Assembly: GCA_902802755.1 (NCBI GenBank) | Contig: CADCNH010000012.1 | Span: 1 to 64,000, forward strand | Length of the DNA: 64,000 nucleotides | Reading direction: 5' to 3' | DNA from: an uncultured Bacteroidota bacterium | GTDB taxonomy: Bacteria > Bacteroidota > Bacteroidia > Bacteroidales > WCHB1-69 | Part shown: positions 1 through 6,646 of the stretch, one piece after another | How positions within the stretch are numbered: the stretch's first letter is position 1 | Layout of the letters: the number at the start of each line of letters is the position of its first letter | Translations under genes and position numbers: made by a program | The notes under the pieces: model-generated | Seen by the model: the letters and a program-made list of their open reading frames with translations, nothing else | What the model was told of the DNA's origin: nothing | Databases searched by the model: none

Positions 1-288
1 GGACGTCCCGAACTGGTGGCCATGAAGTACGAAATTCCTGCAGGACAGAAGCTGGCCTGGCACAGCCACCCCGTAATGAACCACGGCATACTAGTGCAGG
101 GCAAGCTGACCATTGTTAGCCTGGACGGTACGGAAAAGGTGGTGCACGAGGGCGAGGCCGTTGTCGAGATGGTAGGAACCATCCACCACGGCGAGAACCG
201 CGGTACCAAGCCCGTCATCCTCTACATGTTCTATCTCTCGCAGCCAGGCCTGCCGCTGTCGGTGCCACACTCTGAGATTTCATTGTAA
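1..288 (+). CDS. Cupin-fold protein, C-terminal part
   Basis: The reading frame is open from the first base of the window, so this is the end of a longer gene; a GTG at 16 and an ATG at 22 lie inside it and need not be starts. The visible ~95 residues form a single cupin barrel: HSHP and a later histidine in TIHHGENRG supply the usual metal-binding positions, with glycine-rich turns (VQGKLTIV, HEGEAVVEM) between strands. Cupins of this kind bind a metal or a small ligand, and some are sugar or amino-acid sensing domains; the substrate cannot be told. It ends just before a bidirectional terminator and two tRNA genes on the other strand. Confidence 0.75.
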   Translation, partial: GRPELVAMKYEIPAGQKLAWHSHPVMNHGILVQGKLTIVSLDGTEKVVHEGEAVVEMVGTIHHGENRGTKPVILYMFYLSQPGLPLSVPHSEISL

Positions 289-301
289 AAAAAGCGTATA
301 A

Positions 302-333
302 CAAAAAAAAGCACCCTTTTGAGGTGCTTTTTT
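302..333. terminator. Bidirectional rho-independent terminator
   Basis: A run of A, stem GCACC (311-315), loop, stem GGTGC (323-327) and a run of T make a hairpin that can terminate in both directions. It separates the convergent cupin gene (plus) and the tRNA pair (minus). Confidence 0.8.
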
Positions 334-334
334 G

Positions 335-407
335 AGCGGAAAACGAGACTCGAACTCGCGACCCTAACCTTGGCAAGGTTATGCTCTACCAACTGAGCTA
401 CTTCCGC
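335..407 (-). tRNA. tRNA-Gly(GCC)
   Basis: Read on the minus strand this gives a 73-nt cloverleaf. The acceptor stem is GCGGAAG with TTTCCGC, the D arm holds AGCTCAGTTGGTAGAGC, and the anticodon stem TAACC/GGTTA encloses TTGCCAA with anticodon GCC. The T arm holds GTTCGAGTC. No CCA is encoded. It lies directly downstream of tRNA-Leu and upstream of the terminator at 302-333, so the two tRNAs are probably one transcript. Confidence 0.95.
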
Positions 408-420
408 TTATTTTTTTTCG

Positions 421-505
421 TACCTCGCGCGGGACTTGAACCCGCACGCTCGCAATGAGCAAGGGATTTTAAGTCCCTCGTGTCTACCAATTCCACCACC
501 AAGGC
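421..505 (-). tRNA. tRNA-Leu(UAA)
   Basis: Minus-strand 85-nt class II tRNA. The anticodon stem AGGGA/TCCCT encloses CTTAAAA (anticodon TAA), followed by a long variable arm (GCTC..GAGC type) and T arm GCGGG/CCCGC around TTCAAGT. Acceptor GCCTTGG pairs with GCGAGGT except for a G-G at the last pair. No encoded CCA. It precedes tRNA-Gly in the same transcript. Confidence 0.94.
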
Positions 506-544
506 ATCCTTCAAAGAACGAGTTGAACTTCAAAATTGAGGGTG

Positions 545-552
545 CAAAAATA
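545..552 (-). promoter_or_regulatory. -7 element of the tRNA-Leu/tRNA-Gly operon
   Basis: On the minus strand the bases read TATTTTTG, matching the Bacteroidota -7 consensus TAnnTTTG, about 40 nt upstream of tRNA-Leu. The element sits inside one arm of an inverted repeat (538-548 with 571-581). No clear -33 element was identified. Confidence 0.45.
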
Positions 553-593
553 CGACTTTTTTCAATACGATTTGCACCCTCAGTGATTTTTTT

Positions 594-1967
594 TTATAAA
601 TTCATCATTTCCCCATAAAATTTGTAAAAATACGGGATGGTTTCAATGCCTTTCAAGAAGTGCTCAACCTTGTAATTCTCATTAGGTGAGTGAATTGCAT
701 CAGAGCCTAAGCCAAAACCCATCAGGATGGACTTCACGCCCAAAATCTTCTCAAAACCGGCAATAATGGGAATACTTCCACCGCTACGGGTCGGAATTGG
801 ACGTTTTCCGAAGGTAGTTTCGTAAGCTTTTTCGGCAGCTTTGTACGCAGGCATGTCAATTGGCGACACGTAAGCCTCGCCACCATGGCATGGGGTAACC
901 TTCACTTTTACGCACTTGGGCGCCATCGCTTCAAAATGTTTCTGGAACATTTCGGCAATCTTCTGCGAGTTCTGGTTAGGTACCAAACGCATCGACACTT
1001 TGGCATGAGCCTCAGATGGCAACACCGTCTTGGAACCTTCGCCCGTATAGCCACCCCAAATACCGCAAACATCCAGCGTAGGACGAATGCCGGTGCGTTC
1101 AATGGTAGTATAACCCTCTTCGCCATGAACTTCCTCTATATCCAATGATTTCTTGTAATCTTCCAGATTGAAAGGGGCCTGGGCCATCAATGCACGCTCC
1201 TCGTCAGACACCACCAAAACATCATCGTAGAAGCCAGGAATGGTGATTCTGTTTCTTTCGTCAGTCAAAGAGGCAATCATCTGGCAAAGGATATTGATGG
1301 GGTTAGCCACAGCACCACCGAAAATACCAGAATGCAGGTCTGCATTCGGGCCCTTCACTTCCACCTCCAAATAGGTGAGGCCGCGCAGACCTACCGTGAT
1401 AGAAGGGGTATCCGTGGCAATCATTGAGGTGTCTGAAACCAAGATAATGTCAGATTTGAGCAGTTCTTTGTTCTTCTCGCAGAAGCCATATAAGCTGGTA
1501 GAACCGATTTCTTCCTCACCTTCCAACATGAATTTCACATTGCAAGTCAGCTGATTGGTTTTCACCAGATATTCAAAGGCTTTGGCGTGCATAAACGACT
1601 GTCCCTTATCATCATCGGCACCACGAGCCCAGATTTTGCCATCTTTAATAACGGGTTCAAACGGTTTGGTATGCCACAATTCTTCGGGGTCAACGGGCAT
1701 CACATCGTAATGGCCATATACCAACACCGTAGGTGCATTGGGATTCACCATTTTCTCGCCATAGACCACAGGATTGCCATCAGTGGGCATCACCTCGGCC
1801 TTGTCGGCACCTGCTGCCAAAATCAGTTCTTTCCAACGCTCGGCGCAACGCACCATGTCGGCTTTATTTTCTGCCTTCGAGCTAATAGAAGGAATTCTAA
1901 TCAGGCTGAAAAGCTCTTCAAAAAAGCGGTCTTTGTTTTGTTCGATGTAATTTTTAAGGTCTTTCAT
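594..1967 (-). CDS. M20-family metallopeptidase (dipeptidase)
   Basis: 457-residue zinc peptidase of the M20 family, probably a cytoplasmic dipeptidase: no signal peptide is visible. Family motifs are intact: YGHYDVMPVDP near residue 85 (first metal histidine and the aspartate beside it), WARGADDDKGQ near 112 (bridging aspartate), and EGEEEIGS near 150 (catalytic glutamate). The residues around 205-215 (DLHSGIFGG) begin the dimerisation domain insert with its conserved histidine. Length is normal for the M20 carboxypeptidase/dipeptidase group. It stands alone, with a candidate -7 element about 100 nt upstream. Substrate specificity within M20 is not determined. Confidence 0.88.
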   Translation of the reverse strand: MKDLKNYIEQNKDRFFEELFSLIRIPSISSKAENKADMVRCAERWKELILAAGADKAEVMPTDGNPVVYGEKMVNPNAPTVLVYGHYDVMPVDPEELWHTKPFEPVIKDGKIWARGADDDKGQSFMHAKAFEYLVKTNQLTCNVKFMLEGEEEIGSTSLYGFCEKNKELLKSDIILVSDTSMIATDTPSITVGLRGLTYLEVEVKGPNADLHSGIFGGAVANPINILCQMIASLTDERNRITIPGFYDDVLVVSDEERALMAQAPFNLEDYKKSLDIEEVHGEEGYTTIERTGIRPTLDVCGIWGGYTGEGSKTVLPSEAHAKVSMRLVPNQNSQKIAEMFQKHFEAMAPKCVKVKVTPCHGGEAYVSPIDMPAYKAAEKAYETTFGKRPIPTRSGGSIPIIAGFEKILGVKSILMGFGLGSDAIHSPNENYKVEHFLKGIETIPYFYKFYGEMMNL

Positions 1968-2070
1968 ATTTTATTAGTTTTTTTGATTATATGATATACG
2001 AAACTTTTCCATGAAAAGGTGAAGTTGTCAGATTCGTCATTTCGCGGCGGTTTCGTTGTGTGTTTCAGTG

Positions 2071-2078
2071 CAAAGGTA
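2071..2078 (-). promoter_or_regulatory. Candidate -7 element upstream of the M20 peptidase gene
   Basis: Minus strand reads TACCTTTG, a match to TAnnTTTG, which would give an untranslated leader of about 100 nt before the M20 start at 1967. It overlaps the edge of the hairpin chain that begins at 2075. Confidence 0.35.
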
Positions 2079-2397
2079 CCCTGCGCCGCGAAGAGGGTAC
2101 CGAGTGGTCTTTTGCCCCCACATTGCGCTTCGCTAATGTGGGGTTAATGAGATGCGACCTCTTCGAGGTCGTTGCTGCGGACTTTGGCAATCCAACCGTT
2201 TCATGCCCTATGATGTCCGCCTTTGTCCCCAGCACCCCACTTTCGCCACGTGCTGGTTACTAGATGCGACCTCTTCGAGGTCAATGCCACGAGCTACAAT
2301 CAATTAGCACATTAATAATTTCCCCTCGAGCGTAGCGAGACTCCCCTGATGCGAAGCATCACTCCCCTTGAGCACGCAGTGCGAGACTCCCCTTTTC
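2075..2397. repeat. Chain of short hairpins with GNA loops (intergenic)
   Basis: The 454-base gap between the M20 and thioredoxin-like genes holds no convincing gene; a 67-codon plus-strand frame here is an accident of the repeats. Instead there are at least eight hairpins: 2075-2101 (GGTACCCT stem), 2116-2143 (CCCCACATT stem, GCGAAGC at its tip on the minus strand), 2156-2170 and 2268-2282 (GACCTC-TTC-GAGGTC), 2177-2220 (GCGGAC stem), 2229-2256 (CCAGCAC stem), 2325-2339, 2348-2360 (GATGC-GAA-GCATC) and 2372-2382 (GCAC-GCA-GTGC). The last three are separated by a constant ACTCCCCT. A related chain occurs at 22390-22453. Confidence 0.7.
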
Positions 2398-2421
2398 ATT
2401 TAATTAGCACTAACTAATTTA

Positions 2422-4164
2422 CTAATTACCAAATATTTGCTGCAAGGCTTTGGTCAGGGCTTCGCCACGGAGGTTCTTCGCGATGATACGGCCATTCTGG
2501 TCAAGTAGAAAAGTGCTCGGAATTGAGGAAACGCCGTATGTGCGGGCAGCCTCTGACGACCAGTATTTCAGGTCGCTGACATGGTTCGGCCATACCAGAC
2601 CATCGGCGGCGATAGCACGCTTCCACGACTCTTTATCACGATCCAATGACACGCTGAACACCTCAAAGCCTTTGTCATGATACTTCTGGTACATGGCCAC
2701 CACATGCGGATTCTCGCCACGGCAGGGACGGCACCAGGAAGCCCAAAAATCTAACAACACCACCTTGCCTCTCAAATCCGACAGCTTGCGGATATTGCCA
2801 TCAGGATCTGGGAAAGCCAAATCCGGAGCGATTGCACCCACAGAAGTTGCTGTTGCAGGAGAAGTTTCAATAGCATATCTTTCCTTCACCAGCTGGTGGT
2901 TGGGATATTTGGCATACAAGGCTTTCACAACTTCATTGTGCAGAGCGGCATGTTTCTCCCTAGGAAAATTATCCAAGAACATCAGTACTGCAATGTCATC
3001 TTTGTTCTGCTTTATCAGATTCTGCAATATCTGAGAATTTTTTTCACTTTCCTGATTGTACATTGTCTGATACTGCTGCACAATGCCACTGATAATATTC
3101 TGTGACTGAGTGTAAACGCTTCTTCCTTGTTGAATAGAAGTATTCACATTTTTCTCAAAAGACGCTTTGTTTTTCTGTGTCTGATGATAATTGTTATTGA
3201 CTAAAGCAGCCACCTGGTTGCACCAATACGCCTTATTGGATTTCTTGTCGAACGTGCCATTGAAAACCATGCTGTCGCGTGAAGCCAGCAATTGTGAGGC
3301 CCTGTCAACAAAAGGCCTATAGCTGTTGTTGATTTCTTTTTTCATCTCATCAACCAGATTTAAATACTGGTCAACATCCCTGAAAAATTCAGGATTTGAG
3401 TTAATACGCTGGTTTTTAAAATCATAAATAGCGTAAGAAGTCTGATTAAAAACCTCCGCAGCAGCGTATGACTCCGTCAAGGAATGTAAAATTCTATTAG
3501 CATAATAACTGAAATCATTCATGGTTTTTGCAGCCACCTTGCCGTTGGGGCAATACTTATCCGTATAACTCTTCAAGCTGTCAATCTGCTGGGCTGTTTC
3601 CACCATCTTTTTGCTCACATCCGTATTGGTCTGGTAATAGCGGCTGAAATTCTGTGAAAAACCATGAAAATAGATTTGGTTTTTGTCCGTTTGCAAAGCA
3701 TGGTTGACACTATCCAGCAGTTTTTGACTCTCAACCAACTCCTTTGTCATTTCCTTGGCAAAGCTCATGGATTTAGAGCCAGAAACCGAAGGAATCTCAC
3801 GCAGATTTTCAGCATCTATCACCACCTCTATCACCTCATCGGGAGCCAACACAATGAGAAAATTCTGTTTCTCCGCAAAAGAAAGAATATATATGTCATT
3901 GTCCTTCACGGTTGATTTCAACTCGAAGTTGCCATCCTTATCAATAACTGCCTCACCATAAGAAGTCGTATTATTGCCATACGCCAGTTTCAACGTCACT
4001 TTGGAGAACGTATTATTCAACACCTTGCCCTTGATGACCGGTGACTTGGGGGCAGCCGGAAGCGAAGCGAAATCATTCAAATCAGAGGCAACGACATTAG
4101 AAAAATTGCTCAATGTGAGTGTCGCCACCAAGAAAATCAGAATAAACAATTTAAAATTTTTCAT
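2422..4164 (-). CDS. TlpA-like thiol-disulfide oxidoreductase with DUF4369-like N-terminus
   Basis: 580 residues. A signal peptide occupies about residues 1-27, so the protein is exported to the periplasm. Residues ~40-130 are a beta-rich region of the DUF4369 kind (starting at SPVIKGKVLNN) common in Bacteroidota; ~135-430 is a long helical region rich in Gln and Asn; ~440-580 is a thioredoxin/AhpC-TSA domain with the active site WCRPC (Cys478 and Cys481) in LLDFWASWCRPC. Proteins like this reduce or maintain thiols of envelope proteins. It sits alone between the hairpin chain and lysC. The exact partner is unknown; the fold assignment is firm, the DUF4369 assignment less so. Confidence 0.85.
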   Translation of the reverse strand: MKNFKLFILIFLVATLTLSNFSNVVASDLNDFASLPAAPKSPVIKGKVLNNTFSKVTLKLAYGNNTTSYGEAVIDKDGNFELKSTVKDNDIYILSFAEKQNFLIVLAPDEVIEVVIDAENLREIPSVSGSKSMSFAKEMTKELVESQKLLDSVNHALQTDKNQIYFHGFSQNFSRYYQTNTDVSKKMVETAQQIDSLKSYTDKYCPNGKVAAKTMNDFSYYANRILHSLTESYAAAEVFNQTSYAIYDFKNQRINSNPEFFRDVDQYLNLVDEMKKEINNSYRPFVDRASQLLASRDSMVFNGTFDKKSNKAYWCNQVAALVNNNYHQTQKNKASFEKNVNTSIQQGRSVYTQSQNIISGIVQQYQTMYNQESEKNSQILQNLIKQNKDDIAVLMFLDNFPREKHAALHNEVVKALYAKYPNHQLVKERYAIETSPATATSVGAIAPDLAFPDPDGNIRKLSDLRGKVVLLDFWASWCRPCRGENPHVVAMYQKYHDKGFEVFSVSLDRDKESWKRAIAADGLVWPNHVSDLKYWSSEAARTYGVSSIPSTFLLDQNGRIIAKNLRGEALTKALQQIFGN

Positions 4165-4191
4165 AGCAGGTTAATCCTTTGAATTAGCCTG

Positions 4192-4199
4192 CAAAGATA
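4192..4199 (-). promoter_or_regulatory. -7 element of the TlpA-like gene
   Basis: Minus strand reads TATCTTTG (followed by CA), an exact TAnnTTTG match 28 nt upstream of the ATG at 4164. Confidence 0.55.
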
Positions 4200-4222
4200 A
4201 TGAAAAAATCCATACAAAAGGC

Positions 4223-5491
4223 TTAGGCTGTCACCAATTGCACCGTCGCTCTGCTTCGTTGTTCCACCAGCACCTCTTTACCTGCAACTATCTTTGACAC
4301 AATATCATCCGTATAATGACGAATGGTTATCAGTTCTATATTCAGGTTGTATTTCACCTTATATTTAATAGAAAGGTCTTTGATGAGTTTTTCGATTTTA
4401 TGTACTTTGTTATCACAGCAGATGGAAAAACTCAGGGCCGAGTTCTGCATCAGGTTGATTTTGATTTTATTCTTCGAGATGATAGCGAATATCTCATCGA
4501 GATTCTCCACAGCAATAAAGGAGAAATCTTTGGGATAAATAGAAATCAGCACTTGATTAGTTTTGAAGATATAGCAAGGAATATGCTGGGTCATTTTACC
4601 CGCATCGATGCGGCTACCGCTTTCCTCCGGGTGCATAAAAGGCTTGACATACAAGGGCATCTGCTTGTTCTGCAAGGGTTTTAGTGTTTTCGGATGAATA
4701 ACACTGGCTCCGTAATAAGCCAACTCTATGGCCTCTTCGTATGAAATCTGCTCTAATTTCACCGCCTCGGGGAAGAACTTCGGATCGGCATTCAGCAAGC
4801 CGGGCACATCTTTCCAGATAGTCACGCTTTCGGCATTCAGCACGTAAGCAAAAATCGCCGCTGAATAGTCTGAGCCCTCACGACCTAAAGTGGTGGGTAG
4901 CATTTCTTCTGTACCACCTATAAATCCCTGACTGACCACTATATTTGCCACTCCATCCGATAGGATTTTTCCTACCTTTTCCTGAATCAACCGTGCCGAT
5001 TCGTCCCAGTCCACCTTACCCTCACGATAATTATGGTCTGTGCGTATCAGTAAGCGGGCGTCCGCCCATTCATTTTTGATTCCTTTCAGGTTCAGGTAAG
5101 TGGAAATCAATGTAGTGGATAAAATCTCACCAAAGCTGACCACACGGTCATAATCATAGTCGAAATTGCCGGAATGTGGTCCTGACAGCAGTTCATCCAA
5201 CTCTTCGAAGATATCATTCAACTTATTCATAATCAAACTATTGTCACCCAAATCCAATTCTCTGACAATAGTATAATGATTTTCTCTCAGTCGTGCCACC
5301 AGATCAGGCATCTGGCTTTTATCGTAATAAAAAGCATCCAACACCTGTTCCAACAGGTTAGTGGTTTTACCAATGGCGGAAATCACCACCACCAGTTTTT
5401 CTTCATTGGTGTAATTTCTCAGAATTCTTTCCAGATTGCGAACACCGTCAGCATTTTTCACGGATGCCCCGCCGAATTTATAGACTTTCAT
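4223..5491 (-). CDS. lysC: Aspartate kinase
   Basis: Phosphorylates L-aspartate in the first step of the Lys/Thr/Met/diaminopimelate pathway, in the cytoplasm. The start at 5491 is chosen because MKVYKFGGASVKNADGV is the canonical N-terminus; an earlier in-frame ATG adds eight non-conserved residues. Visible motifs are KFGGASV (ATP/aspartate site), SFGEILST near 120, and GFIGGTEEMLPTTLGREGSDYSA near 200. The C-terminal ~120 residues (from VLISIYPKDFSF) look like ACT domains for feedback control. Length (422 residues) suits a monofunctional enzyme. The region upstream is a low-complexity AT repeat (ACAATTAACAATTG type). Confidence 0.93.
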   Translation of the reverse strand: MKVYKFGGASVKNADGVRNLERILRNYTNEEKLVVVISAIGKTTNLLEQVLDAFYYDKSQMPDLVARLRENHYTIVRELDLGDNSLIMNKLNDIFEELDELLSGPHSGNFDYDYDRVVSFGEILSTTLISTYLNLKGIKNEWADARLLIRTDHNYREGKVDWDESARLIQEKVGKILSDGVANIVVSQGFIGGTEEMLPTTLGREGSDYSAAIFAYVLNAESVTIWKDVPGLLNADPKFFPEAVKLEQISYEEAIELAYYGASVIHPKTLKPLQNKQMPLYVKPFMHPEESGSRIDAGKMTQHIPCYIFKTNQVLISIYPKDFSFIAVENLDEIFAIISKNKIKINLMQNSALSFSICCDNKVHKIEKLIKDLSIKYKVKYNLNIELITIRHYTDDIVSKIVAGKEVLVEQRSRATVQLVTA

Positions 5492-5543
5492 GCTTTTCAA
5501 ATTAACAATTAACAATTGACAATTGATAATTATTCATTCTTAA

Positions 5544-6521
5544 TTATTCATTCTTAATCACGGCTCGCAGCGTACTACCGACCACACCCAGGGTTTTGGC
5601 ATCGATATTGTCGATATTGTCGTGGGTGGTATGCCAAACGGAGCGGAAGCCTGTTCCTGAGGTATTATCCTGATGAATGATATCTATCATCTTGATATGA
5701 GCCAACTTATTCACGTAATAATGATCATCGGTGATGGGGTTGGCCTGTTGATTGATGAAATAGGAGCCATAGCCCAATCTGTAGGCGGTACCCCAAACCT
5801 TTGACACTATATCCTGGGCAAAAAATGAGGAAAAGTACTCGTGATAAAACTTGGCATCAGGAGCCCCCACCATATCCAACAGAATACCATAACGGGCATT
5901 ATAATCGGGCAAATGCATATTTTTAGCCCAGTATTGCGAGCCAAGGCACCACCAGTCGCCTGGCAGATTCACACCAGAAGGTGTGCCATAATCCTCCGCA
6001 TCAAAGAAAATGATATCCACACCAACATTGGGCCGGTCTTGTTGAAGCTGGCGTGCCAACTCGAGGAGCACCCCTACTCCACTGGCACCATCATCGGCTC
6101 CATCGATAGGCCTATTCCGATTGGCCTCCAGGGCGTCATGGTCGGCCATAGGACGGGAATCCCAATGTGAAGCCAGCAAAACCCTTTCTGTTTTATCCGG
6201 ATCGAAACTGCCAATAATATTTTGTGATTTCAGCTGTTTTCCATCATAGGCCGTGGCGGTGAAATGCTGTACATACACCGTATCGCAATAGGCTTGTAAT
6301 TTTGCCACAAGCCATGCCGCGCACTGCTCATGGGCCTCACTATTCGGGGTACGAGGACCGAAATCGGTTTGTGCCTTCACAAAGGCAAAAGCGCTATCGC
6401 TATCGAAAGCGGGAGCGCTAATTTCCGGTTTTGGCTGATTTTGCTGATGCTTGTCCTGCTTATGTCCGCAGGAGAAGAGCAAAAGGGACAATGAGATTAT
6501 GATAGGAAGGGAATATTTCAT
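5544..6521 (-). CDS. M28-family lipoprotein, likely glutaminyl-peptide cyclotransferase
   Basis: 325 residues with a lipoprotein signal peptide (LLLFSC, Cys18), so membrane-anchored at the envelope. The fold is the M28 zinc hydrolase type: LLASHWDSRPMADHD (metal His/Asp), DGADDGASGVGVLLELA (bridging Asp), FFDAEDYG (acidic pair) and a late HHD-like/HTTHDNID segment. The SHWDSRP form is typical of bacterial type II glutaminyl cyclases rather than aminopeptidases. Such enzymes convert N-terminal Gln of exported proteins to pyroglutamate, which matches the Gln found right after predicted signal-peptide cleavage in four proteins of this window. Aminopeptidase activity is the alternative. Confidence 0.75.
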   Translation of the reverse strand: MKYSLPIIISLSLLLFSCGHKQDKHQQNQPKPEISAPAFDSDSAFAFVKAQTDFGPRTPNSEAHEQCAAWLVAKLQAYCDTVYVQHFTATAYDGKQLKSQNIIGSFDPDKTERVLLASHWDSRPMADHDALEANRNRPIDGADDGASGVGVLLELARQLQQDRPNVGVDIIFFDAEDYGTPSGVNLPGDWWCLGSQYWAKNMHLPDYNARYGILLDMVGAPDAKFYHEYFSSFFAQDIVSKVWGTAYRLGYGSYFINQQANPITDDHYYVNKLAHIKMIDIIHQDNTSGTGFRSVWHTTHDNIDNIDAKTLGVVGSTLRAVIKNE

Positions 6522-6646
6522 AAGAGTTCAAAATTCAAAGTTCAAAATTCAAAGCTACTTATACCGTCTCCAGTTACTAATTCTTGAATTCTGGATTTTG
6601 AATTCTGAATTCTGTAACCTGTCCACTGTAAGCTGTAACCTGAAAA
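6522..6646. repeat. Intergenic low-complexity repeats (TTCAAAATTC and GTAACCTGT types)
   Basis: Between two minus-strand genes lie short direct repeats of AAAGTTCAAAATTC followed by GAATTCTGAATTCTG and copies of CTGTAACCTG. Near-identical words recur at 22253-22330. No promoter motif or reading frame is evident. Confidence 0.5.
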
